Assembly (NCBI GenBank): GCA_012295275.1
Contig: CM022669.1
Location: 2,581,640-2,645,639 of the forward strand
Reading direction: 5' to 3'
DNA: 64,000 bases
DNA from: Chrysomallon squamiferum
Lineage: Eukaryota; Mollusca; Gastropoda; Neomphalida; Peltospiridae
Below are positions 46,095 through 57,876 of the stretch, one piece after another (within the stretch, counting starts at the first letter, position 1; the number at the start of each line of letters is the position of its first letter). Both the position numbers and the translations under genes were made by a program. Under the pieces are notes generated by a model. It searched no databases, was not told where the DNA came from, and saw only the letters and a program-made list of their open reading frames with translations.

Positions 46095-49000
46095 GTACAG
46101 ACTGATTCCCAAGACAGATAGCTCATCGGTAGTCAATCTACTCAATTTATTTAAATGCACAGCTGACAAATATGTTCTCATTCCAATGCAAGAGTTACCA
46201 TCAATTAAACAATGAAATACCAAGCTCATTGGGCTATCCCATTATGGCAATAGTGAGGCCAGCCAATCAAACTAATTACACTGTCTCACAAACTGTCTAA
46301 CAAATGGGGTGGAACCCTTTGATTCATGTAAGAAATATGTATTTAGAGATATCCCAAGAGGGCACAGATTTTAACTGAAAACTGTGAAAAATACTCGTCA
46401 TACCTCAGGCTAGATTAGTACAAATCATCTTATTCTGTATAATAACATAACTTCTATAAACAATAATAAAAATCCCAGTTTTAGACAATTCACAGGCACT
46501 GATCACATATTCTGTGTATTAGTAATTTGTTAGTTTACTCACAGCCATATAAACATTAGTTCCAATGAAAGTTATAGCTATAGATTTCACCAACTGAAAG
46601 ATAAAAACATTTCATAATGTTACACTAGATATTTCCATTTCAGCTCTAGATAATTATGTAAACAATATATGATATCACAACACAGTTTAATAAAAAATAA
46701 TTATAGTTTCAACTCTAATTTTGTTAATAATAAAGTATTGCCAGTAGAATATGGAACCCAAAGAGAATTTTAGAGGATAATATTTACCTTTTTTCAATCA
46801 TTTCATAGAAAGAAGTGACAAATAGGCCAACCAAATCATCCAATATTTCACATTTAAAATTACACCATAAAACAAGTAAAATAGTAACCTCCTTCAACCA
46901 CCATAGACTTAACATTATTATTACATTTTATTACAACTTGATTTCAATAATTAAATGAAATTTTTTTTTGAAAACATAATTTTATTTATATGTATTTGTA
47001 CATATTTTTACTGTATAGTTCTGATGTTAAATTATAGATTTCATTTATGAAATATCTAAGTTAATTTATTCATTCTACTAACCTGTGTACTGACACCAAA
47101 ATCACAAAGTTTCACTTCTCCTTTGGTATTCACTAAAACATTAGATGGTTTGATATCTGAAATTCAATACATTACAGAAATATATTCATTATTTAACATC
47201 TGAGTAAAGAATAACCACAAAACCAATTAACAATCTATATATTATACATAAGATAAATTTTATTCAATTAAAAATATCTGCGGATCAAGATGTATCAATG
47301 ATTGAAGATTTACAAATTCATTAGTATGGATTAATTAATGTTTGGCATTAAAAATTTATCACATAATAAACATGAGAGAACCAGCATTTCAGAAATAGTT
47401 ATAATCATTCAGACAATATTATTTTTGAAAATTTAATTAATTTAACTAACCCCTATGTAGAAAACTTAAATTCCACATGTACACTAAGCCATCAATTATG
47501 TACACAGCCATTCTGCCTAAAACTGGTTCTGGAATAGGCATAAATCTGTTGAGAGAGCCACCTGTAATAAAAACATAACCAAAGTAAAACTACACCTGTG
47601 ATAAAACTAATAAATCAAACTAATCATTATGTTCTAAGTAACCACTGATTATTATCTTTTTATTATAATAACAATAAATATAATTTTATCATAATAAGTT
47701 TTTAAACGGAAGGCTTCATAAACAATCAGTTCTATCTATTAGAAATTATGAAATATGCTTACATCCACTGAAGTGTCATTTATTATATTATGTCAAAACA
47801 CAGATGCAGATATACCCAGTCACATATGCACTCTCAACACACACACACATTTTTGAAGTAAATGAAACAAACAATAAATAACAAATAAACACACTGCAAC
47901 AAATTAGAAATCAAATAAGAAAAGAAATGTTACCATCCATGAACTCTGTACAAATGGAGATACGATTTTCCAAGAAGAAAGAACCATAGAATGCAATAAT
48001 AGATCTGGATTTACACTGCAATTTAAACAAAAATAATAAATATATAACACAACACTTTTTTCTTCAGAAATTTAATCAAGTTCATTTTTACTTTATGATT
48101 AACAGATTAACTCAACAATTTTGTTTTGCTAAACAATATCAAGTATACAGTTAATAATCATTGAGGTAAGAGGGACAACTACTGCTATAAACTGATATTA
48201 CTACCTTTTTTTTAATTAGAAGCAATGGATCTACTGTGTGTGTGTGTGTGTGTGTGCATGTGTGCATGCATATATGCCTTACCATAAACAGGAAATTATA
48301 TTCTTCAGCTTATGATCAATGGCTGAGACAGAATCTGACCAAATAAATGTTCTGGTGATTTGAATCACTTAAGAAAACATTAAATATGGAATCAACATAA
48401 TGATAGGAGATTACATTTATACAAGCCTGTATTCTGTAAAAAGACACACAATGTGGCTATTAAAATATTATGTTTATATTTAAGTAAATTTGTCTTACTT
48501 TATATAAAACTTCCAGCTCTGAAATAATTTGTTTCTGAACTTCAGGTGAAATATCAAGTTGTATTACCTGTATGAATCAATAAACAGTCAGAATTATAGC
48601 ACACTGGAATTAAAACAAATATTTGTGTGTATATGTGAGTGAGTGGATTGTAAGTCTGTATGTGTGTGTGTGTTTGTATGCAAGCAAGTGTGTATCTTAT
48701 TGTGAAATGTATTAAATATACAAGTATGAATTAAAACAAAAAAGATAATTTGCATTAATACTAATAATATAATACTTGTGAAGATTAAATTCTCAGAAAG
48801 TCAGGACAAAAGCTATTGTGTTCTTTATCACCATAATCTATCAGAAACCATTTTAAATATTTTTCATTGAACAAAAAATAAAATAAAATACAGATCATTA
48901 AATAAGTAGTCAAGCCCAGTTCAAGAGAAATTCATACCTTGACTGCTAGCAGTCTACCTGATGGTTTGTGTATTGCCCTATAAAGAGAAAAAACAACAAC

Positions 49001-51063
49001 AATAAAAACTGAATAAATGAATGTCTTCATGACACAGAAACATCTGGCAACTTTTAGAAGTTACAAAAATCTTAAAATATTAATCTTAACATTCAAAATC
49101 TAAATCAAATTTTAATGATTCATGATTAAAATGAAATGAAAATCCTAATTATGTTGGAACAAAATCATATTTTACTGGTGAAATATACTAACAGTATGTT
49201 AACTGGTTGATTCATTTATAATTACAATTTGACTGGTCGATGCTAGTTAAAACTAAGTTTTGAATGGTTCATTATAATTATAATTACACCCAGATTGGTT
49301 GACTAATTGCAATTTGACTGGCTGAGTGTAGTTATCACTACAGTTTGCCTGGCTGAAAACAATTATGATTGTATTTTGACAGACTATAGTCTTGACTGCA
49401 TTGATTGGTAGACTACAGTTATGCTTCTCTTTTGATCGGTGTATAATTGACTTTTTAAATATCAATAAAAGCACCTGCTAACTCTGCCACCATTGCCAGA
49501 TCCAATAAAGTCAAGAATCTGGAGGTCATCAGTTATTGTTCCACAAGCAAGAACATCACGAATATCAAAGGAATTCCGATGAGAGGAACTGTAATAAACA
49601 ATTAGCTAAAGAACATCTTAATACACAACAGAAAAAAAATCCAATCTAACAATGAAGATTTTTTTAAAAGATTTTTTTAATAACAAAAATGCGTAATAGT
49701 AAATCTCTAAAACATTGTGATGTCACAGGTTTTAATTTTTCAGTGCACTTTTATTTTACTGCTATAGGTACATACAGTTTTTAAAATTTATTTTTACAGT
49801 CAGAAAGATGTAGCTGATTGACAGATGCTTGAAAAAGTCACAAAACAGTTTTTGAATGATTAAACAAACCTCACTGACACAATAGGATCTACAACTGGTA
49901 CAGGATTGGATTGTTCTACCTGGCTTTCTTCTTTGTCAGGTGGCTTTCTTGGTTTTACCTAGATGCAAATATTGACTATTAGTCTGTGACTAATTGCACT
50001 TTATAATATTCAATTTCATACGCATTTTCAAAATTTTACTTGGCAAATGTCAATGAAAATTCTATTTCATAAAAACATAAATATGTAATTTTGTTTATAT
50101 AGTTTTAGTGGCTAAATAATATATTTATTTTGTGTCCATACTGTCTCAAAGATACAAAACTGCTTAATTCAAAAATATTCTCTGTAATGTTAAAATATAA
50201 TTTCTAAATAATCTAATATTGCTATGATATAAAAAACTTTTATATTTAGTTGGGGTTTTCTTTTATCAAAAGCAAAGCTACCAATTAGTGTAGTAATTAG
50301 ATGTTAGTATTATGAGAACAAATGACAGATGTTTCTATCTACTCACTATACATGTTAAGTCATGAATATTACGTTTCTGTGCTGTCTTGCCATCTGAAAT
50401 TAAAAATAGGTTGAAATACACAAAATACAAGTTATTCTTGCTTTGTCTGTAGATATTTCACAGATCAGACTTACTGTACACCAAATTAACTTCCATACTT
50501 AAAAATTAACTGGGTACATTTGGAATTTAATTTTCATATATTTTGCCATATATTTTTTTTTGTTGTTGTTTTTTTAAATTATATACAAACAATAAACAAA
50601 AAGGTTGATGTGTAAAAGGTATTTACAAATCTTGACACTTTTTTATATTTCCTGTGCTTCTGTCTGAAAATACACTGTTCTTACTGTGTGTTCTTCATAA
50701 AAAATGATCCAAAGATTTTTCACATACTCAGGTCAGATCTACTTCATCATTATTACTAATAAATTATTACACAGTCTCTCATATAAAAAATTACAGTCAA
50801 TGACAGTTTTAATTATTAGCAATTATCATTGGTTTCTTTTGTAAGTCATATTTTCTTTTCACACAGATAATAAATTCTATACAAATATAGCAAAGCCATG
50901 GTCTAAAAAAATGTGTACAGAACATACGTTTTGGGTAAATTATCAATGGTGGAAACAATCCTCTATATCGATCTTCATCGCTCATTTCCTTAAAATACTG
51001 AAATTAAAAAATTAAAACCATCTGTTCATTTTTTTGTCTGTTTGCTTTGCCTACTTATTCATC

Positions 51064-51099
<36 letters not shown>

Positions 51100-54000
51100 C
51101 ATATGTTTCTACATTCTTACTATGTATAACTGTATGTATGTATGAGTAAATGAGTAAAAAATACCTTTAATAAGTAAACATTATTTTGGAGAAGATGATG
51201 TTACTTTTAGTATTTCTAATAAAGTAAGTACTCTTACAAGTGTATAATGAAATCAAATAATAGAAAGAAATAAAACAAAAGAGAAGAAATGTAGAAAATA
51301 TTTTTGAAAAACATTTTTAAACTACTTTTAAGAACTACAACATTAATTTTCAATTATAATTTCAATATTAAAACTGGTCTGAGAAGAATTTCAGCAAAAG
51401 GAAGTAAACAACTGACATCAGCAAACATATTCTTCATCTCATCTTCACTTCGAACTGTAATTCTGTCTCCATCCTCATCTTCATCTGACACAAATAACAA
51501 TTCACCAGATTATCAGTTACACCTTCTTTAAAGATGCTGATTAAGAACAGTTACTCAGCTGTTAAATGCATTCAGCATTTTAATTGTTCTTTTCATTACT
51601 ATTATTGCTAAGCCAATCACTAAGAAAGTCATATGTATCTGAATGCTACATCTAATATAATTATAATATATAGAGATGATGTACTGAGAAGGAATTAAGT
51701 GTATAACATTTTTCAATAGATGACATTTGAGCATCTGCTTTCATTTCACACATGACTGAAATATTATATACACACAAATACATACACACACCTTAAAGGA
51801 TAACACAATAGCACACATGTTGTTGAATAAATCTATCTATAAATATCTAAATACTGTGACTGAATTTCACTTCAAAACCAATATATACCAAACTGTGAAA
51901 CAAACCAATGACACAGTAAATTATTTAGTTACAATTATGATAGAAGATTACTGAAAATATTAAAATAATAAATAAATAAACATTATTTTAATCTGAAGAC
52001 TGTAAAAGGTAATAAATTATTAATATTTATTTATTTTTAAAAACAAACAAAATATTAACATTATAATAAATATTATTTAAAATATGAACAACATTAGATA
52101 ATTGTATTACTTACATTCAAAAGCTGTAATCGTTCCACTAGGCACTATCTGTGACATGACCTCCTTTAAAGAAATAACAGAATATAATAAAAGGCAAGTT
52201 TTGAAAAAGTAAATAATAATAATGGGTCATTCCATGTCAAATCACCCCCCAAAAAAGAAAATTTAAACCTGACCGTCTCAGATTTTTATGAAACTTGGTA
52301 TACTTGTTGACTGGGATCCCACACCACCCAATCTTCATAAAATTGGTACTGCTGAAAAGGCAATATGACAAGGATTTCAAATCTGCCATTTTTGTTCAGT
52401 TTGGAAAATACTGGAGTACACTGGCCTGTTGACCTTTGCTATGACCTTGAAATTGACTGTGTGGATCACGTGACCTTGATATGACCTTTATTGAAATTTA
52501 ATCTCCCACATGTTAACTGAAACATAGAAAAGTTTCCTGGGTGTAATATTTTTTGTTTAGCCAGAATATAGATTTAAAAAATGCACATACATGAAAATAA
52601 CACCTTTTCAGCCATTAACATCTGATTAACTAAAACCTGAATGATCAATCACCATCTTTCTTGATCATTGAGTAAGACATTGTAGGCCTACATGTATGCA
52701 TAAAAGTTTCCTGGGTGTAATATTCTTTGTTTAGCCATAAGAGAGATTTAAAAAATGCATACCTGCATGGATGATTGATAAAATGCATTACAATGTACAT
52801 TTTCTCTGAGACCAAAAACTCATCTTTGGAGTTAAAACCCACCTGACATGCCTGAAGGATATGAAAAGATGCCAAATGGCATGTCATGTTTTACTCAATC
52901 AGGCTCAAAGGGTTAACAGGAAGTGATGCTTCAGGCAGGTCAGGAACTCCTTTAGATCCCCTGGTGCGATCCCCATTGAGCACATGGCAATTAGAAGTTT
53001 AAGACAAAGAAGTTTCTTCATCTGCATTTCTTTGACAATCTGAAGCCTTTTATGTTGGACACAATGTCAGATGTTGATAAGTAAGCATTGTTTTCTTCAT
53101 AAAACCTATTAAGTCATTTTATCATGTCATGTGGCCTTGCCATTGGTTTTGAACAAGGTTTCAGTCAACAATAGTACAACCCAGTCTGAAATCAGATGTC
53201 ATCAAGTGATGGACTGCATAATGTATTTGTACACCCAGTCTTTGGCACAGGGTATGAACAAGGTCTACCTTCACCTTAATAAACTGTGATTTATACTTGA
53301 AAAGTTTGACTTAAATGCCCAAGGCTTGTGGGCCTTTGGCAATAACACATGTACTCTGCTGCCATTTTATGACCTGCTTAACTTTACTGAAAGGGTTTCA
53401 GGATTTGATTTAATATTTAGGAAAGCACTGACTTTGTTCTGTTGAATTGAAGGTGCAGGCCAATACTGAAAATCCATTTTTCTTCCAGGGCTAACTGCAG
53501 CTTTAACTCTCATGAAAATGAGTGTTATCAACTCCATTATATAGAAAAGGAGTTGTTGCGAAGTGTATGGAAAACTGAGGAAGTCGAACTCCTCACTCTT
53601 CGAAGTGGGATCAAAACACGGGACATCAAGAGTATCTGTTCACATCATGAACAAGAACTTTTAATCCAATTTTCAACATTGCGGAAAAACTGTTGTGACC
53701 CCTTTAATCACCATCCTAAGCAAGCATGCACTAGATCTTTAAGAATTGTTAGCATGGGCACTTACAAATGCTTAGTAAATCCTCCAAAGACACTAGTGCC
53801 AGGAGACAAGTTGTGCTGTGACTGTCTGATTAGCCTTCAGAAATCAAAGGTCCAAACCCCTACAGAGGATGGCTTTAGTATGGGTGGTATTACAATGGGA
53901 GAATTTGATGATAACTAGCCAGACAAACCGCTGGTTGTTGTTTCCCCAGAAAAGGACTTTGATTTGAATTCTATTCTGTCGAGTTTAGGTGAAACTCCTG

Positions 54001-55214
54001 TCAAACTCCATTCACTAGCACATTCCAGTAAATGAATGAAAGGACAGAAAAAAAACTAGCATCAGCTACAGTAACATTAAAATGACATCTTAATGTCTGA
54101 ATCCTACCCAGAGCATGTGCAAATCTTGACTTTGTCACCCTTTACCATTGAAAGGACAATGAATGAATTTGAAACAATGAATTACCTTATGAAAAAAAGC
54201 TGTGAAGAAAGAGAAAGTGATTCTATCCCTCTGTGATAAGAAACAAGGGAAAGTTCTGTCAAATGAATTGAAGGAGGATATAATCCAATTTTATGCAAGT
54301 GATGAGAACAGTAGAATATGTCCAGGAATGAAGCATTTGAAACAAAGATGGTGAGAAGGTTAAGCATCAGAAACACCTAGTTCTCTCAAATTTATGTGAA
54401 CTTTATGCATACATGTAGGCCTACAATGTCTTACTCGGTGATCAAGAAAGATGGTGATTGATCATTCAGGTTTTAGTTAATCAGATGTTAATGGCTGAAA
54501 AGGTGTTATTTTCATGTATGTGCATTTTTTAAATCTATATTGTGGCTAAACAAAAAATATTACACCCAGGAAACTTTTCTATGTTTTAGTTAACATGTGG
54601 GAGATTAAATTTCAATAAAGGTCATCTCAAGGTCACGTGATCCACACGGTCAATTTCAAGGTCATAGCAAAGGTCAATAGGTCAATGTACTCCAGTATTT
54701 TCCAAACTGAACAAAAATGGCAGATTTGAAATCCTTGTCATATTGCCTTTTCAACAGTACCAATTTTATGAAGATTGGCACAGTAGTTCCTGAGATATGA
54801 GGGTTCTAAGGTTGGTGGTCACGCCCATTTTTGCCAAAAATCTCAAAATTCAGTGGGCCATATCTCCCACACCACTGATCCAATTGGGCTGCTGTGGGAT
54901 CCCAGTCAACAAGTGTACCAAGTTTCATAAAAATCTGAGATGGTCGGGTTTAACCCATTGTGTGGTTTGACACAGAATGACCCTAATAATAATAATAGTA
55001 ATGAATATATTGAGAAAAAAATAAAAACAGAAACAAAACCCACATAAATCATAATAAAGTGAATTCAACATATAAGATTAATAATCAATTCAAAAAGAAT
55101 AAGATTTACCAGAATTTGTCTGAAAGTTACTTCATCAGGTTGGACCATCCAATCCATGTCATTCTGTCCTTGTTCATTGTGGATTCGTATCGTAAATGGA
55201 GGTGTATTGTTCAT
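42296..55214 (-). CDS. MAP2K5: MAP kinase kinase 5 (MEK5) orthologue
   Basis: Dual-specificity kinase that activates ERK5. Twenty exons on the minus strand: 55214-55110, 52163-52115, 51484-51417, 50997-50928, 50393-50347, 49958-49870, 49588-49475, 48977-48938, 48567-48499, 48015-47934, 47561-47451, 47156-47083, 46593-46543, 44713-44642, 44480-44451, 44103-44086, 43620-43588, 43348-43287, 42880-42835, 42394-42296. They give 442 residues (human 448). A PB1 domain occupies about 1-110, with the acidic [12 protein letters not shown] segment. The kinase domain has G-S-G-N-G-G loop, LLAVK lysine, SELEVL glutamate, HRDIKPSN, DFG, the SIAIT activation loop keeping Ser and Thr, and MAPE. Subdomain IX reads AEVWSFG where human has SDVWSLG. 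The start [11 protein letters not shown] aligns with human MENQVLVIRIK. An acceptor at 55231 implies a 5' UTR intron. Confidence 0.95.
44956..46316 (-). mobile_element. MULE-type element with degraded FLYWCH transposase
   Basis: A 1361-bp element fills most of the MAP2K5 intron 44714-46542. The left end GGTATCCCCCCATTAGTCAGA and reversed right end GGTTCCACCCCATTTGTTAGA are inverted repeats. The flanks CTTTGATTT (44947-44955) and CTTTGATTC (46317-46325) are a 9-bp target duplication with one mismatch. The minus strand carries a FLYWCH-like finger ([14 protein letters not shown]), then [11 protein letters not shown] and [19 protein letters not shown], the start of a MULE domain. A separate frame (45652-45278) holds the C-terminal part ([25 protein letters not shown]). 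The catalytic middle is deleted and several stops and frameshifts occur. Confidence 0.85.
49201..49440. repeat. Degenerate minisatellite in a MAP2K5 intron
   Basis: Between MAP2K5 exons at 48977 and 49475 a 35-50-bp motif recurs about six times with heavy divergence. Recognisable cores are ACAATTTGACTGGTCGA, GCAATTTGACTGGCTGA, ACAGTTTGCCTGGCTGA and GTATTTTGACAGACTA, alternating with TAGTTAT/TAATTAT segments. Confidence 0.6.
52224..54983 (+). mobile_element. DNA element with approximately 0.5-kb terminal inverted repeats
   Basis: A 2760-bp element lies in the MAP2K5 intron 52164-55109. The ends are GGGTCATTCCATGTCAAATC and, reversed, GGGTCATTCTGTGTCAAACC. The inverted arms extend to about 52710 on the left and 54398 on the right (487 and 586 bp). 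The right arm holds about 100 bases the left has lost (near 54779-54895). It sits in a TAA run, so the target duplication (TAAT or TAAT plus triplets) cannot be read. The left arm has an internal direct repeat of AAAAGTTTCCTGGGTGTAAT (about 52530 and 52703). The interior holds a broken gene, described separately. The superfamily is not assigned. Confidence 0.82.
53553..54415 (+). pseudogene. Broken, 3'-truncated protein gene inside the long-TIR element
   Basis: The first open part (53553-53918, 121 residues) has a Cys/His pattern: [10 protein letters not shown], then [11 protein letters not shown] and D-K-L-C-C-D-C-L, suggesting a zinc-binding module. After a TAG the same frame continues ([20 protein letters not shown]) to a further stop. 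Later segments read [20 protein letters not shown] then DENSRICPG, and finally [17 protein letters not shown], which stops as the right inverted arm begins (about 54398). The remainder, including any catalytic domain, is gone. I recall the DExSRxxPG and LxNLxELY motifs from proteins of animal DNA transposons but cannot name the family. Confidence 0.6.
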
Positions 55215-55385
55215 ATTTTCTACTGTGATACTGCAAAACATAATAAATAAATCTAAAATTAAAAAAATGGAAAATGAAAAAAGCAAAAGAAAAAAATAAA
55301 TTAAAATTATGTTGTTGTCATTTTCTTTAGATTAATGTTAAATTTTTGTTACCGGCATTAGTTATGCTTTTGACTGACATTTTTA

Positions 55386-55387
<2 letters not shown>

Positions 55388-55448
<61 letters not shown>

Positions 55449-55490
55449 CAATTATTATTTATTTATTTATTTATTTATTTATACATAAAT
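55388..55490. repeat. (AAT)n followed by (TTTA)n microsatellite
   Basis: About nineteen uninterrupted AAT triplets (55388-55446) are followed, after a ten-base spacer, by eight TTTA tetramers. This is among the longest trinucleotide arrays in the window. Confidence 0.95.
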
Positions 55491-56188
55491 GATATATCAG
55501 TTCTTCGTTTCATGTCGGGTGTTTGCTGCTTTGTTGTGATTCATCTTTGTCACTTAAGTTAGAAAAGATTAATGTCTGCTTAGTACTTGACAGTGAAGTT
55601 GACTTAATGACTGTAGCCTGTACGCTGTAGCTAAATCTGAGCTAGACGTTTTCATTACATAAATGACGTGAATCACCCTGAACATATTTATTTCAGTAAG
55701 TACCTGTATTGTATTAGAACATTTTACATCCTAGTAACTGAAGAAAACAGAATAACAAATTACCGATCATTTATTCCGCATATTCTTAGTTTAAGCAATG
55801 ACAGATTGAAGAAACAAACTATTCATGGAGGATGACATTTTCATTTTGTTTGTTGTAATTTCGACTCTTACGCTAAGAGATCCGTTATTTCGTATCTAAC
55901 TATTATTTCTGTTTATAAATTTTATTTGTCGTGTTCAGTATATTTAGTGTTATAACCCATACTGAACACATTCATAGAAGATATAAAATGTTGGTATTAT
56001 TGTGCTGTTGTGTAGGAGTATGCCACGAACTGCTGTTGTTATTATACTAATATTATCCAGAAGTTAGCTAGGAAATGTTGGAAGTGTCTACCTTGAATAC
56101 ATTCTGTAGAAGTAACATGTTCAGGCAGTTGATATTTGTTATTAGTATTTTGCAGGTATTACACAGGAAAGACTGATAAAGGATATTT

Positions 56189-56461
56189 CTTGTCAGTATT
56201 ATGTAGAATTAAATATAATGTAACAGTAAGAGGTGTTTGAAATATTAAAAAGAAATTAAAACAATAAACACTATTCCTTCTTGTCAGTATTATGTAGAAT
56301 TAAATATAATGTAACAGTAAGAGGTGTTTGAAATATAAAAAAGAAATTAAAACAATAAACACTATTCCTTCTTGTCAGTATTATGTAGAATTAAATATAA
56401 TGTAACAGTAAGAGGTGTTTGAAATATTAAAAAGAAATTAAAACAATAAACACTATTCCTT
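56189..56461. repeat. Three tandem copies of a 91-bp unit
   Basis: Copies start at 56189, 56280 and 56371, each opening CTTGTCAGTATTATGTAGAA and closing near ACACTATTCC. The copies are almost identical; the middle one lacks a base in AATATTAAAAAG. No open frame spans them. The near-identity indicates a recent duplication. Confidence 0.95.
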
Positions 56462-57876
56462 TAATACCTTAGTCCGATAACCATTAGCAAAAATGAAAGA
56501 TATAAATTAAATTAAAAACTAATGAACAAATAAAATCTTTCACATAATTTATTCTCTTTTAAATAAAAACTAAACTGATAGTCCTTATGTTGTTTTTCTT
56601 TATACAGATTTAATACACATTCAAGTGTATTTTTTAGAGAGTCAAGAAAAACTATTTAGACAGAATAAATTTGTTTTTCATCCAAATGATTATTTTATAA
56701 CTGAACATAACACTTTACTAACTAATAAAGTATAACAACATAACATGACTGTCAGAATTTATGTAGGATGATACTTTTCTTAATCTAATATTTCTTAGAA
56801 CTGTTATTTATTATTTAAATAAAATAATTAAATAAATAAATAAAATTAAAATAAAATATAAAAAGCATTGAGACTTTACTCAGTCCGGAGTTTTTATATA
56901 TTTTTATATTTTTTTTAAACAAATTAATTAAAAAAATATTACATCCTGATGAAAAAATTAAAAAATGTAGAAAAAATAAATAAAATAAGAATATGCAGAC
57001 TGTATAATTGATTTTATGCCAGAAAAAGGTAAAAGTTTTAAAAACAGTCTCTAGATAAAAATATACTTTGGATAATAATAATAATAATAATAATAATGGT
57101 AATAATAACAACAACAACAACAATAACAATAATAAAATTAATAAAATTAATAATAATAATAAAAATACTAGATATTAAAAACTTTGCACATATCATTTAG
57201 ATCATTGTTATTTAAATTTTTTTAAAGCATAACATAAACACTAATCCATCACTTTTAAAACAAACACAAATACACACAAACTTGGTCATTCATCTTAAAA
57301 CAAGTTATTCTGTCATAGAAACAAAAATCACAAGTCATAATCCTGATACAGTTAAACAGACTTAATATTTAAAATACCTAATTATCATCAGCACATCTAC
57401 AGAACAAACAATAAAAGAATTTTAAAAATTTAACTGCCCCTTAAAATTCTGCATTAGTAAACAATGTTTCTTAGATGTCTCATGTTATAATGTGTTAATA
57501 TTGTTACTTAGTTATTCATTAATTTTTTACTGATTCACTGAGATAAAAGTTTCATCTCTTTTTGGTTTTATTATGAGCAATTTAATACATGCATATACAA
57601 TAACATATTATTACACATTCAGAGTGCGTTCAAATTAATTTTTAATTATTTCTTAAACGTATTTATGTATAAAATCATTTTTAGTTTAAGCTATCATTAA
57701 AAAATTTTGACTGAAAGAAAGGTAATCTCAGGTTTTAATCAGCCAATTTATACAAACTAGTGCCACCAGTATTGCAGTCCATAATAAATACAAATCCATA
57801 ATTAATCCTACATATTCTCTGTGAAATATTCTCTTCATAAATACTTCAAAGGAATGTTCTGTTCAGACATTTTTAT

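Larger units (their letters stand above)
55231..57876. other. Spacer between MAP2K5 and ARB2A
   Basis: It should contain the non-coding first exon(s) and promoter of MAP2K5 and the 3' UTR of ARB2A (TTTTATT at about 57563 would serve as a minus-strand polyadenylation signal). It holds AAT repeats (55388-55446), TTTA repeats (55457-55490), a 91-bp tandem triplication (56189-56461) and a mixed AAT/AAC tract near 57070-57160. No other coding exon is supported. Confidence 0.5.
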
